From: Pseudophaeomoniella oleicola
Taxonomy: Eukaryota > Ascomycota > Eurotiomycetes > Phaeomoniellales > Phaeomoniellaceae
Direction: 5' to 3'
Assembly: GCA_003868215.1 (NCBI GenBank)
Contig: QWDQ01000045.1
Coordinates: forward strand, 62,001-126,000
DNA: 64,000 bases
Shown: one piece after another, positions 1-11,962 of the stretch
Position numbering within the stretch: position 1 is the first letter of the stretch
How the letters are laid out: each line of letters opens with the position of its first letter
The notes under the pieces: generated by a model
What the model was told of the DNA's origin: nothing
Database searches by the model: none
Seen by the model: only the letters and a program-made list of their open reading frames with translations
Translations under genes and position numbers: made by a program

Positions 1-412
1 CGGCACGAAATTCTCCGCCTTGGCCTCTGACCTCCCGACAGCAAACCTTGTGCCTACCAGGACTACCGGTACAGCGTCTACGTCGCTGTCTCCCGACGAT
101 ACTCTCCTGTTGACCTATCTTGGTCCTCTTTCTGCACCTGCCGAACTCACCCATCTGACCCCCACTGAACGGTCTGCCCTCCTCCAACGCGCGAAGACCA
201 AAGCGGCTGCAGACAAATACGGAAAAATGCATCGACATGCCTGGCAACCACAACGACCGAGAAGTCCACCGGGGTTCTGGAGGACCGATATGCCGGGTAG
301 TCAAGAGGAAGAGCAGGATAGGAGAGAGGCGGAGCGAATTGTCAGGGACATGGTGGAGGAGAGGTGGCGGGAAGCGATGAGAGGTGGCAGATGGCAGTTT
401 CGCGATGAGTAG
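1..412 (+). CDS. SAE2: Sae2/CtIP/Ctp1-type DNA endonuclease activator, C-terminal part
   Basis: The reading frame is open from the left edge (codons from base 2) to a TAG at 410-412, so this is the 3' end of a gene whose start lies outside the window. The last ~137 residues hold the C-terminal signature of the Sae2/Ctp1/CtIP family: a KYGKMHRHAW stretch, then SPPGFWRTDMPGSQEEE, equivalent to the RHR and TPxxFW...PSTQ blocks of CtIP. Proteins of this family bind and activate the Mre11 nuclease complex (MRX/MRN) to start resection of DNA double-strand breaks. A charged helix (about the last 35 residues) closes the protein. The N-terminal tetramerisation region is not visible. The family assignment rests on motif recall, not on an alignment; I am fairly sure of it. 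Confidence 0.8.
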   Translation, partial: GTKFSALASDLPTANLVPTRTTGTASTSLSPDDTLLLTYLGPLSAPAELTHLTPTERSALLQRAKTKAAADKYGKMHRHAWQPQRPRSPPGFWRTDMPGSQEEEQDRREAERIVRDMVEERWREAMRGGRWQFRDE

Positions 413-2183
413 GCACGGGATGCCCCGAGCGACAAACATGGGCCTCTATCTATATGAGCGTGAAACGATACTTGGAGTGCTCTATACAACCTTCTTCCTC
501 CATTTATGGTATGTTGCGTGCCTCATCTAGTTGATCCAGGATACGAGTCTATCCAAATGAGGCTTTACTGTAGACCTTGTGCACCTCTGACTTGACATTG
601 CTGGGCAATGAGTTCCATTCTAAGCAATCTTCAGTACAAAGCCTGACTGGAACGAGACCTCTCTCTGCTGTCTGGTTGGAAAATCCTGTCTCTTTCAGGT
701 TGGAAATCTAAGGATATCAAATGTCTGTCTGCTTGCCGCTCGGCCTGCATTCGTAGGCAGGCCCAAAGTGCACATCTGCGGAGCACAGACTCGAGCCATC
801 GCTCTGGTCAAAGATCTCACGTGTCTTGTGATACACCCGCGTCGCAACTAACAAATGGATGCCCGTTCCTGGATCGGATTACTGGTTAAACGCACGGACC
901 ACGATAGCTTGTCCCACCAATCTATCTGTTGGATGAGGGTATCAAGGATCTAGAGTTTCATGCTCATGATCCATGCTCCTGAGAAGTGCCATTTGCAACC
1001 CAGAAAGCTCATCATTACGGTACGTAGTGAGGAAGCGAGGTAGGTCAATAATTGATAGCATTCATGTTGAGAGGGATTCTGAGTGAGACCACTCATCTCA
1101 GACAATTAAATATATCGAGAGCCAAGAAGGCCTAGAACGTGGAGACACAGCGTTCAGTCTTTGGTCCCTGGGAATAACCGTGGATATTTCGTAGTACTAC
1201 GTACGTATAACTGGGGCCTCTAACGGTTAAGGAATCAATTATATAGGGGACCGAGGCACTTGCATTGGACATGGCCAATACTACCTACGTAGTAGACTAA
1301 AGTCCGTATAGAGTCAAGCCCGGGGGACAGCGTACCGTAGTATCTCACCGCATCTACACTAACCGGACCCGAATCTTTCAACGGTGAATGATCAGAACAA
1401 TTTCAGCATGAGTATACCATGTAATTTAATGGAGCAAGAGACAGATTGGTCGACTATGTAGATTGTCTGTCAGGGATGGTCATATAATAGACACGACATC
1501 AGATGGAAAGAAAGTGAATAGCTTACTTACAAGAGCAGAACTTAACATCTAGAGAGCTATTAGAGAGGGGAAGAAGGGGAGGGGGGGGGAAACGGCCACA
1601 ATGAAAACTTCAAAACTTCAAATTCTCCACGATCCACGATCCACTACTACTACAGTACTACGTAGTACATAGTAAACTACTGACTGCGCTTGTGCCTGTG
1701 CCATTAATTAATCATCAATCACTGCCCATCGAAGTTTGCTTTTGTGCTGCACCACCACAATCAAATCAAATCAAATCACAACCACCGCCACGCCGCGACG
1801 ACACCCCCAATTAAGGTCACTAAGCCTCGTCTATCCACAATCCGATTCCCTACGAATCTTTTTGGCCCGCTTGTTCACTTTTTCCTCTCTCACTCTCTCT
1901 CTCTTTTCACTTCTTCTCAACCTTTCTCTACCAACAATCTTTCTCGAACAGCTTCAACAAAGGTATTTCTCCATCTCTTTGCTTCCACTCGCCTGGTGAA
2001 GGTCCGTCTCCGAGCTTGCCAGTGTTTGCATCTCGACGTTCCTCGGAGACTAGTCGTCCTTGGTGGCGTGGTGCGACTCCATGGCATGACACGCATTGTG
2101 ACTGACAACTTTGGTGTGGGACAGACAGATATCATTCCGCTCTTTCGACATTTAACACACACCTCTCATCAACTATCAACATA
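413..2183. other. Intergenic region and 5' leader of the CCHC gene
   Basis: No convincing gene was seen. The stretch holds three TAC(TAC)GTAGTA-type palindromic motifs (near 1191-1206, 1285-1295, 1656-1667) and a G run near 1580. The last 450 bases look like promoter and 5' UTR of the CCHC gene: CACC/CAAATCAAATCAAATC repeats near 1750-1778, then a long pyrimidine tract. Short frames here (1736-2184) are low-complexity translations of that leader. Confidence 0.6.
1873..1935 (+). promoter_or_regulatory. Pyrimidine-rich CT tract in the leader of the CCHC gene
   Basis: This stretch is almost pure C/T (CTCTCTCACTCTCTCTCTC-like) and ends about 250 bases before the ATG at 2184. CT-rich tracts just upstream of transcription starts are common in strongly expressed fungal genes. 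Its role here is inferred. Confidence 0.4.
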
Positions 2184-2938
2184 ATGGAGTTCCAAGGCGG
2201 TAACCCCGGCGGCCGAGGCTGCTTCAACTGTAAGCTCTCCAAGTCCTCTTTCAACTAGACCGAAGCGCAATAATTGCAAATTCGTCTGCTGCTCCAGCAG
2301 CGCATGACCTTCGTTCAATGCTGACAATAACTTGCGCAGGTGGTGATGCTGGTCATCAAGCTCGCGATTGCCCAAAGCGAGGTACTCCGACCTGCTACAA
2401 CTGCGGTGGTGAGGGCCATGTGAGCCGTGAATGCCAACATCCAGCCAAGCCAAAGACCTGCTACAAATGTAACCAGGAAGGCCACATGGCTCGCGAATGC
2501 CCAAATGTTGAAGCCAGTGCTCCAGGTGGCGGCTATAGCTCTGGAGGCAACTTCGGTGGTGGCGGTGGCGGCGCGCAAGAATGCTACAAGTGCGGCAAGG
2601 TCGGGCACATTGCTCGAAACTGCGCTCAAGGTGGTGGTTTCAGCGGTGGTTATGGCGGTGGCTACGGCGGTGGTGGTCGTGGCGGCGGCGGTGGCGGCCA
2701 AACTTGCTACACCTGTGGTGGTTACGGCCACATGGCTCGTGACTGCACTCAAGGTCAGAAGTGCTACAACTGTAAGTCTTGCGGCGTACCTGTTCAAGGA
2801 TCCCTGGTCTCTAATTGTCCCCTTCCAGGTGGTGAAGTCGGTCATCTCTCTCGCGACTGTCCCGCGGAAGCCTCATCTGAGCGAGTGTGCTACAAGTGCA
2901 AGCAACCCGGTCACGTTCAGGCTGCTTGCCCCAACTAA
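2184..2938 (+). CDS. GIS2: CCHC zinc-knuckle nucleic-acid-binding protein (Gis2/Byr3/CNBP family)
   Basis: Three exons, 2184-2229, 2340-2771 and 2829-2938, give 195 aa. Both introns split the Cys codon of a knuckle (CFN|C and CYN|C), so splicing rebuilds exact CX2CX4HX4C motifs, which confirms both junctions. There are seven knuckles in all, e.g. [28 protein letters not shown] and [14 protein letters not shown], with a Gly-rich RGG-like linker between the fourth and fifth. Seven CCHC knuckles are the hallmark of yeast Gis2, fission yeast Byr3 and animal CNBP, which bind single-stranded nucleic acid and mRNA and act in translation and stress granules. The start is the first ATG after a CT-rich leader. 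The first exon is short (46 nt), usual for this family in filamentous fungi. Confidence 0.93.
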
Positions 2939-4380
2939 TCACATCGACGACTTGAACGACCTCCGTAATGACTTTCCTTCGATCAGAAGCCTTTACTGCT
3001 GCCTTTTCTCGACGATATCCGTCTTTGGTCAAAAAGGAATTTGAACACTGGAGATTAAACATTTTTCTGCTTTCCAACATATCATCAACTGCAACGAGCT
3101 TTCGAACAAACGTCTGAGCGCATTGTGCTCAAAAACTGGGAGAAAAAAAGAAATATTTGGCTCAACTGGACCAAATGAATATGGCATGATCAGATCCACG
3201 CCATATTCTGTACTCATGACGAATGGTATTTGGGTGATGGGATGATTGTTTACCTTTCCTCATTATGTTTCTTCAACGGCCGAATTTCAGATGAGGGTTG
3301 CCTTGGGTGGTAGTCTTCTTGCATTCGAGAGGTTCATTCTCGGCAGGTCCGCCAAACGACTTGACAAAAATTCTCCTTGCTTTCTTGGGTTACTCAACAG
3401 CGGCCCCTCGCGCGTTCTTTGTTTCGTTCTTCAATTCGAACATTTACGACCCTTTTTCTATGACTTCGTTATCTTCGAGCCTCGATCACTGCAGCACCGG
3501 TCGGGGGATACTTAACGACTATGATGAAACTTTCCAGGATCAAACCACACTTAAGATGAAATGGGCGGTATATGCACAGAAGTGGTGCCTCAGCCTCAGC
3601 CTCAAAAAGTTGCTTTTTTGTTATTTTCATTCTCCAACAAACGAGAATGAGAAGAGAAGACGAGAACAGTGTACGATAAGCCCCTTTTTCCCCTCTCCAT
3701 GACGGGAAATGGCAGTGGGACGTCAGATCAGAACAAGCCAGAACAGAATAGGGGAGAGAAATGAAAAATCCGAACAATGGTTCCATGCGATGCGACGCGA
3801 AAAAAGAAAAATCCAAGTCTGCTCTTGCTCTCTTACTCTTCCTCTCTCGCAAGTAACGTGTAGAAAAGTGTGACATTGTAGTAGTATCTGATCGCGTAAA
3901 TGAATTAAGAATTGGAAAGAGGTTCTCAACTTTTCTTAAGTACAACCCTCCCCCCTCCTCTCCTCCCCTTTCTTTCCCACAACGGGACCTAACTACGTCC
4001 TCTGAGCTCCCAAGGTCCTCAACTTAATCCGTCTATTGCCTATCAGCGTTGTGCGTATGAATGCGTATGTATGTATATAGGTGCAAATCTGCAAGGCATT
4101 TGATGGTTCTCGTTATTACGTACGGCAGGATAGATTGGAATTGGGTTGGGTTAGGATACGACACACGCTGAAAGGAAAAGGGGAAGAAGAGAGGGGTTAG
4201 GTAAGAGGACGTCGAGGCAGCGGTGATGGTGTTTTACGTTACATGTCAGTCCAATTTCATGATCGTACTTCTCATACCCATCTAGAATAGAAATCTGTGC
4301 TCTCGAGAGACGTCTGATTATTCTCAGGAGTTGAGTACTGTAACAGAACAAACCAGCAATATTAACATCTATTAGAATGA
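2939..4380. other. Intergenic region between two convergent genes
   Basis: This holds the 3' UTRs of the CCHC gene (+) and the cupin gene (-). Open frames at 3246-3945 on both strands are short, overlap each other and show no recognisable domain or clean splice structure, so no gene is called. Confidence 0.6.
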
Positions 4381-5156
4381 TCAAGTGACAACAACAGCAG
4401 CAGCACCATCAGCCTCCCTCCATATCCTACACAACGGTCCCCCTTCCCCGTAGATCGGATCCCAGTTCGGGATGGGGACCTGTTTCGCTGTCTCTGCCTT
4501 CTCGGCTGTTTCCTTGGTGTCGGCTTTACAGAAGTTGTTGTCCCAGTGCGGACTGCCTTCGGGGTAGAGGCCGACGTACTCGTAGTCAGACTCGGATGTT
4601 AAAGAATGGTGAGATACACCTGCCTAGATTGGGATGTTAGCTGGGTGGTTTTCCCTCTGCTCGAATGACTGATTGGTTGGTTGGATGATGTCATGATTAG
4701 GAGGATGGTGGTGGTGCTGGTTCGAAGGAATTGCGAAGGTCTGTGTTTGAGAAAAGTGGTGTTCGTCGTACATACCGGCAGCACGACAATATCCCCTTCA
4801 GACAGTTCAACATCAACCCCTTTACGGTCATAATCACCGGCCATTGGAGGATCGGTCGCGTTATCCGTGGCGGCCAGGTCCAGAGGCCCAACCCCCAAGC
4901 GCAACTTACTTCTCCCTCGAAACACAGCATAACACTCGTGCGACACACTGTGGAAATGGGCGGCCTTGTATGCCTTCCATTGTCCCCCAACGTACCAGTG
5001 GTTCCGCTCTATCTGAGATTTGATAGATTCTGGGGATGGTGAAGGTGCAGATGACGATAGAAGAACGGATCGATATATCAAGACAGGAAGACGGGAATTA
5101 GGGACATGAGGAGTAGGATCGAGATAATAGCTCTCTGGCTCTGGTGGCACTGCCAT
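4381..5156 (-). CDS. Cupin-domain protein (YjlB-like)
   Basis: Two exons on the minus strand, 5156-4776 and 4623-4381, separated by a 152-nt intron (GTATGT...TAG); about 207 aa. The ATG at 5156 is chosen because the longer frame starts with TTG. A HFHSVSHECYAVFRGRSKL block (H-x-H-x6-E) is a cupin metal-binding motif. The second motif, GDIVVLPAGVSHHS, is rebuilt exactly by splicing (VVLP | AGVSHHS), with the second-motif His in GVSH. The C-terminal GLYPEGSPHWDNNF segment resembles the YjlB family of bacterial and fungal cupins. Substrate unknown. It is divergent from the EZH2 gene (816 bp between starts). The domain call is firm; function beyond 'cupin' is not. Confidence 0.85.
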
Positions 5157-5971
5157 GTCTTCACTCTTCGGACGCAAGCAAGAAAGGTGGAAATATGATT
5201 TGTTTTTAAATGGTGATATTCTCTTGACTTCCGAGTGAGAGTGCCGAAGGCGTTGAACAGCATAAACACTTGAAAGTATTTGTGCATCAGAGTTTCAGGG
5301 ATGAGAAGTAGTAGCGGAGAAGTCCTTTCAGAAGACACAAACCCCAATAGAAATGGGAAAAGGAAGATAACTTAGACGATACAACGATGAATTTGCAGAT
5401 CTATTTGGACGAGAAAAGAAAAGTGAACTGAGATGAATTGGCATGAGAGACCTCGGACACCGATCCTTTCAGAGCAGATGCAGGAAATTGATGCGACAAA
5501 GAGGCGGATTCAATTCGCATTAACAATATCACATGATCAATGGTGATATTGATGCTGATGATCTGTTGCTATGTGAGATGGATCGTTGTTGATGGTCATC
5601 ATAACCCTCCTTGAGGTGGGAGATGGCGAAGAAACGGTGCAACATAATTAAATGACAGGAATTTGATGTTGTAGTTGTACGACTGTTAGAGAAGAGACGC
5701 GTTAATCTTATCGCGCCTCCCTTTTCCCGCCATGCCAAGTCAGCCAAACGACCCGACAATTCGCCTTCTCTCTTGGTCAATTGATCAAACATCAGGCCTT
5801 ACAGTCATCAACAGCATATACTTGCTGCAGAGTATCAACTGCAATTGCATCAATCTGTCACTGCCCAATCTTGACCGAGGTCCTGCACTTCTCAGATCAA
5901 ACCAGACCAGGCCAACAAACACGTAAACCCTTCAATCACATCTCCACTCGCTTCGTCCTGCTCTAAATACC
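5157..5971. promoter_or_regulatory. Divergent promoter region, cupin gene / KMT6
   Basis: This 815-bp spacer separates the minus-strand cupin gene from the plus-strand SET gene. It contains a TTTTCCCGCC box near 5721, which resembles an E2F/MBF-type site, but a single occurrence is weak evidence. No gene is seen. Confidence 0.4.
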
Positions 5972-8900
5972 ATGTCTGGTGGCGAAGAGGTCATTGGTAA
6001 TTGGGTCCGTCGGTGGCGTTGACGTTGACGAAGGAGCGTGTGTATCTCTCTGATCGCAAGTGGGGCTCTCCCAATCGTTATCTTCTCAGGCGTGCGAAGG
6101 AAAGACCGTTGGTGTCCACGAAGGCTTGATAATGTCCAAAATGGAATTGATGCTGGATATCAGCAGCCTTGAGGCCCTGTTGAGAGGACAGCGGAATCAA
6201 ATGCGAGAGCAGCAGACGCGTTTCCTGGAACATCTGTTGTTCAGCGCCGAGCATGCCGTAACCAAAGCACCACAAGCTAAAGTTCATCTTCATGATCCAT
6301 GGGCCGACAAGGTAGCCCTCCCTCCAGTCCATCCTAAACATGGCGAGTCGTCCAAGTATCACATTATCCACTACGGACCCAACCACTATCCTGTGGATAG
6401 TAGAGGGACAGTTGTGCAATCGCCAGCAACAGAGGTTGTATCAACATCACCAGTGCTACCTAGATACAAGAGTATCATCAGACTGGGCCCAAATGCTCTA
6501 GCGGAGAACGACCGGAGGTTGAAGTACCTGCCGTATTTTATAGAAGAGGAAAATGGCATAGACAAAAATGAGCTTTACAGAGAACTCGGTCAGCGGTTCG
6601 ACAAACTACCAGAGGATCTACACGCACGCAGAAGATGTTCCGAAAGAGCCGCATTTTGGCGTGAGGCGGTCGAAGACTTGATGACTGAAGTCGGCGTTGA
6701 TGCGACTGACGTTATGTATTACCTCCTCCTGACGACTGGCCAGTTGAAGCAATACAGACCCCGGGGAATATCCCAGAAAGCTCTGGAGCAATATATGACC
6801 CGGACAGATCACTGCGTTGAATGTGGGACATCGTTCCGCCGAGGTAGCTGGGTTCATGTTTCCTACATGATACAACGGCCGGCAAATGACATGTGTCTAG
6901 CAGTAGCAGGACTGCTGTGCCAGGCAGTTTCGAATGTGATACATTCCAGCATTTGGCACATCATCTCGAAAGACTCCAAAGTTCAAGACTTGCTTCGGCG
7001 AGCGAGAAGCACGACCGATAAGGGAGATCAGGTCTCAGACTTCCAGCACGCGAAGGTTCTAAGGTGTTCTATTTGTTACTTGCATGAATGCCCAGGACAT
7101 GGCATGTTTTCAGAACAAGATCATGCTGAAAGTGAGGGAGAGGCATCTTTGGATGAAGAAACTGATTCTGAAAGCGAGCTAAAGCAAAACAACCGCAAAA
7201 CGGTGAACACCGTTAAACTCGAAGACCAGGAGAAGAAAGCTGCCATATCAATATGTGGCGTATATTGTGTGGATAACAGCGTCAGAATTCGAGATCTGCT
7301 TGGTCTTGACACTGGCGGAAACGTGACGGGCGTTGCCAACAACCAATATAGAGAGGCGTCAGATGTGTCAATTTACTCCGACAAAGAAGTTTGTAGTCAA
7401 ACCTGTTTTTGGCGGCGCTCGGAAAGAGAAGACACCACTGTCAAGGATCTGCTTGACAAGAGACGGCCTCGGTTTTTGGGTTGGCCAACTGAAGACGTCG
7501 CCAAGTACGAATCTCAAAAGATGGCTTTCGGAAAGAAAAGGCGTGGAGCTTGTGTCATTGCAACTTCCTGTTCCGTCGGCTGTTACAGAGTCTGGGAAGA
7601 ACTGCTTACTGACATGCAGTCCAGGCATCGGCCGCATCCCACGATAGACCTGCCGTCGAAGGCAGCGACGACGCGGGACGCCAAATGGTGGCAGGATAAT
7701 TCATTCACTCATCTCCTAGATAAGCGGGCACCCTTCGTTCCATGCTCACATGACGGACCTTGCGAAGGGAACTCACTATGTACGTGCTTTAAGGAAAGGA
7801 TATCGTGTGAGCATTTTTGTAAATGCACCGAGGACTGCGTTCGCCGTTTCAGAGGCTGTAACTGCAGGGGAGTGCAGAAGCACTGCTTCGGTGATGACCG
7901 TTGTGAGTGCTATGCTCTCGGTCGAGAATGTGACCCATGGTTATGTGGTTGTGGCGTTACGGAGGTCCTTGATCCGACGAATCGTGATGACGAAACTATC
8001 TCCCGTAGAAGTTGCAGAAATGCTTCGTTGCAACGGGACATTCCCAAGAGAACGATCAAAAACCATTCCGAAGTACAAGGATGGGGACTCTTCGCAGGAG
8101 AAGACATCAAAGCTAATGACTTCATCGGCGAATATAAGGGCGAAATCATCTCAAGTGAGGAGTCTGATCGCCGTGGAGCCGTGTATCATCATCGAGGTGT
8201 TGAATACTTGTTCAGACTGAACCGTGATCAGGAGGTTGACTCTACTCGAGCTGGCAACAAGATGCGGTTCATTAACAACTCCCAGCTGAAGAAGAACATC
8301 AACTGTTTCGCCCGTCTGTCATTCTGCAATGGCGTTCAAAGGATCGGCTTATACGCAAAACGAGATATCAAAGCGGGTGAGGAAATGTTCTTCAATTACG
8401 GATATCCCGATAGCGTGGTGAAGGCGTTCTGGGAAAAAGGCGAGAAAGGTCCCGCAAACCGTGTTCGTCACCCATCGGACGACTCTTCGGAAGGCGAAGG
8501 TAGGAACAAGCAAGTTTACGCAGCTAAGGAGCGGAAGAAATATCAAAAGAGAAAGAAAGGGACTGCTCTCACGCTACCTAGGCGATCCAAATCGGAACTT
8601 GGTGACCTCTTTACAAGCAACAGTCCAGCAGCATCTGCAACTAGAAAACGTCGATATGATCATCAACCTCTCGACGAGCGGCCTCCTCCTGCAAACTCTA
8701 ACGACAAAATGGCCACTCAATATTTTACTAATTCTCAAGAGTCCCAAGCAACCAGTCCTCCGAGGTATCCTGAAATTCCCGAATCAGACGAAGATGACAG
8801 CTGGGACTTGGATGCCAAGAGCAGTGACTCCGGATCCTTCTCCGGCCGATCCGACGACGTGGAGGAAGAAATGGAAGACTTCCAACTCAACACATCATCT

Positions 8901-9254
8901 TCCTCGTCGCACGGAGAATCCGACCTAGAAATCGACATGGCCTCCCCTTCCACCCCAACGCGGCCATCAGCAAGCCGCTCCACCAAACGATCTCCAGCCA
9001 CCAAAGCCACCAAAAGAACGCTCAACCCGAGCAAGGACACCCGCTACGGCGGTGCCGCTCAGAAGAAAGGCTGGCAAACCCGAAAGAAGAACAAGGAGAG
9101 AGAAGAGAGGCAGATGCGGGAACAGAGACAGAAGAAGCAAAAGGACGGCAAGAAGAGGGGGAAGAAGAGGGAGAAGGGAAAGGGTGGAGGCAAGATCGAG
9201 AAGAAGGTCGGGAAGGCGGCGAAGCAGCAGAAACGGTTGAAGAGGGTTCTATGA
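5972..9254 (+). CDS. KMT6: Enhancer of zeste-type histone H3K27 methyltransferase
   Basis: Exon 1 is 5972-5996 (MSGGEEVI plus one base), a 64-nt intron (5997-6060, GTAATT...CAAG) follows, and exon 2 (6061-9254) is uninterrupted; 1072 aa. The junction is chosen because it keeps frame; the long frame otherwise begins with a GTG codon. A cysteine-rich CXC/pre-SET domain lies at about 572-650 (CEGNSLCTCFKERISCEHFC, then CNCRG and CDPWLCGCG). The SET domain lies at about 671-790, with GWGLFAGEDI, the FFNYGYP tyrosine motif (Y788) and an NNS tripeptide where animal EZH2 has NHS. CXC followed by SET defines E(z)/EZH2, the catalytic subunit of PRC2, which writes H3K27me3 for facultative heterochromatin. 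The last ~280 residues are acidic-serine-rich and then strongly Lys/Arg-rich, as expected of a disordered nuclear tail. The N-terminal half is poorly conserved. Confidence 0.93.
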
Positions 9255-10729
9255 TTCACTTTATATATAACGGTGATTGATTGATCGCTACAATACTGTA
9301 TGAAGTTGGGAGGGCGGGTATTCTTTTTTCATCTTACTTCGTGTACTCAGCGTCTATATATATACCTACGGTAAATTTCTTCCTTCAGACCTCAGACACA
9401 TTCTATTTCAAGTAGAGTACCTAAGATAATATATTCCTATATATCTTCTCAACCATGACTCTTTCTCTTTTTTTTTTTTTTTTTGAACGAGACCAACAGA
9501 AACTACACCAATGAATGAGTGATGCCTACCTAATTTCAATCTGAATCTTTGTTGTTTTGGATTTTTTATGTCTTTCCTGTGCGACAGGGGCTGTGTCGCT
9601 TGCATTTTTGCGTTCGTGTCTCTTCGTTTCTGCAGCTCGTTCATTTGCGCTCTCATTCACTGGACTTCCGCGATCATCGCGTTTTGGGGACGAGGATATG
9701 GGTGTTGTCGTTGTTTTGTCTGGCGGCTTTTGAGATAGGTTTGTTTTCCCCCTTGACAGATGAGAAGAAGGGGAGGAGGAGGAGGAAGAGGAAAGGAAGA
9801 GGGAGAGTCAATTACCGTACCCGCCTATATAGTAATATATCTCTGAGCCCTAAGAAGATATATGTATACACCGCCTCAACTGAACGATTTCTCGACTGTA
9901 GTTGCCCCTAATCCCTCCTCAACATGCGAGGCAGGTGTAGTACTGCTGGTGAATGGCGGACAAGCAAGCTCATTGATTTTAGATATCGAGACATGTTGCA
10001 GACCTAGAAAATGATCCTGATAGGTAAACGAAGAGCCTTGCTTTGTTTTGTATGGGAGGAAAGCGGTCTTTGATGAGTGTTTGGGGTAGTGATTCTGCGC
10101 ACAGTTTTGGATGCATGGTTATCAATGATGCTAGGAGACATAAAGGGGTAATAGGAGAGACTATGGCTCCTGCCAGCCATGTGAGGTATAGGAGGACAAG
10201 AAGAAGCACCTGCACGTTTGAGATGGGAAATGCACGGATTCACAGTCCAACGAGGTGGAAAGAGAGCGAGAAAGAGGATAAGAAGGAAGGGTACATACTG
10301 CTATAAACAAAGGCCAGCGGCTAGGACAAAGCAAAGAGAGAGCCATATTGATTGGGCTAGATGTCCTCCTGTGCGAACCGCGAAGGAGGGGTCACCGCGG
10401 ATACTCCCCAATTGCATGTTCCGTATGCTTCTATCTCTGTTAGCCAATGGCACTCCATCGATTCCTGAGCTCTCCGTCCAGACACGCCGAGAGATAGACT
10501 CGCCCTGAGACAACTCATTTGGTGCAACCTCTGCAGCAATCGTGAACGTTTGCGTATCCGCTTCACGAATCCCACAACAGCTACCATTTCTGTTGGATGT
10601 ACACAAAGACCATCCATGTCGTGAACCAGTTCAGATTCAGTTCGTCTTCCTGAACCCGGCATACCTATGTTGACCTTATTTTCCTCTTAAAGCCTCCTGG
10701 ACCAAGTCAATTTGCTTGAAGGGAGCAAC
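9255..10729. other. Intergenic region
   Basis: Holds the 3' UTR of KMT6, an oligo(dT) run at about 9471-9484 and the upstream region of the next gene. Several overlapping frames (9549-9911, 10043-10306, 10301-10662) show no domain or consistent splicing. No gene is called. Confidence 0.6.
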
Positions 10730-11962
10730 ATGGCCGCACCCACAGATAAGGTCTCAGAGGATACGGCGAATTGGAAGAAAATTCTGCTATCAGCCATTGA
10801 CAAACTCCGCCTCGAACTCCTTTTCGAAGTAGATGGCGTGCTCATTCTAAAAGCGAATTGCGTTGGACATTCTTGTCGAACGTTGATGGACTTGGAAGAG
10901 AGAGCGAGAAGCTCCTTCGAGAGATATGCCAATCAAAACAATGTGTCCTTCAACAGCTACTCCAGAGTATTCGGACTTGAGATGGCTTCCACCGGATCAA
11001 ATTTCGCCCCTGTAGTCAACCCGGTGACTTACGGAGACTGGCTTCGAAGGAAAGCTATCACCTTTCTGAGAGTTCCTCAGCTAGAACGCACAACGGTCAA
11101 GATATATCTTAGAACGGAGCCGACGAACCAAGATCTTTGCATCGGATTGAACGAAGCCAGATTGTTCGCGGCCCAAGAAATGAACAAATTGATCCAAGAT
11201 GCAGGAGGTAATACAAGGGATGTGTACTCTGAAGTCATCGATATGGACCATAGTTCTGCAACTCCGCAAGAACACAATGATTTAGTTCGGGTTCTCATGG
11301 CTGGCCTGATTAAGGAGGTGGGTGTCGATACCTCAGATATCCGAGCAAAGCCAACCAAGCATTCCATCATGCTTGGTGGGTTGCCGAGGTTTATCGTGAG
11401 TCGTAAGAAACGCCTTCCAGAGAGGGTTCAAGGCCGTACGTGGGAGAGAAAGACTCTCGAAGATCTGCGAAGTCTACCTGCCTATCCAGATCTAGAGATC
11501 GAAATGCAAGCCATCAAAATTAGTCAACGAACGAAGATCCCGATTGAGGAGGCAAGGATGAAAGTTATCAAAGCCACCAAAGATCTGCAGAGTGCCAATC
11601 ATCATCACCCAGGGCAATGGCAAAGCGTCGCTAAGTCCACACCTGACAGCATGACACAAGATGATGACGGCCTTACTCAACCGCCAGTTGACATTGCAGA
11701 AACCCAGTCAGGGGTAGCTGCCACATTTGGTGGAATTTCTGGGGATATGTCGATGGATGAGCCGGGAGTCTTGGGAAACATGTCAATGGATGAGCAGGAA
11801 CTCTTTCCAGGTACATCGACAACGGGAGCCCAACATCCAACAAGGTTCCACAATCAGGACGACCAGGACGACGACCACCAACCTGATGGTGACATGGACT
11901 GGAACCTCTGGCTCAATCCAGAAGCGTATGAAGTTACCAAGGATGACTCAAATGGGCCATGA
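10730..11962 (+). CDS. Hypothetical protein, 410 aa
   Basis: A single open frame from an ATG at 10730 (MAAPTDKVSED) to TGA at 11960-11962. The frame extends seven codons further up to a TTG, which I do not use. I do not recognise a family. The N-terminal 250 residues look globular and mixed alpha/beta (e.g. a KAITFLRVPQLERTTVKIYL segment); a basic patch (VSRKKRLPERVQGRTWERK) lies near residue 230; and the C-terminal ~110 residues are polar, with an SGDMSMDEPG/GNMSMDEQE internal repeat and an Asp/Gln-rich run, probably disordered. No signal peptide or membrane helix is evident. It may be a nuclear regulator, but nothing here proves that. Confidence 0.75.
   Translation: MAAPTDKVSEDTANWKKILLSAIDKLRLELLFEVDGVLILKANCVGHSCRTLMDLEERARSSFERYANQNNVSFNSYSRVFGLEMASTGSNFAPVVNPVTYGDWLRRKAITFLRVPQLERTTVKIYLRTEPTNQDLCIGLNEARLFAAQEMNKLIQDAGGNTRDVYSEVIDMDHSSATPQEHNDLVRVLMAGLIKEVGVDTSDIRAKPTKHSIMLGGLPRFIVSRKKRLPERVQGRTWERKTLEDLRSLPAYPDLEIEMQAIKISQRTKIPIEEARMKVIKATKDLQSANHHHPGQWQSVAKSTPDSMTQDDDGLTQPPVDIAETQSGVAATFGGISGDMSMDEPGVLGNMSMDEQELFPGTSTTGAQHPTRFHNQDDQDDDHQPDGDMDWNLWLNPEAYEVTKDDSNGP

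Noticed and set aside
2315-2845. 176-codon Ala/Thr-rich minus-strand frame
   Set aside because: It is the antisense shadow of the Gly-rich and CCHC codons of the zinc-knuckle gene.
8461-8928. 155-codon plus-strand frame inside KMT6
   Set aside because: Out-of-frame shadow of the long SET-domain reading frame.
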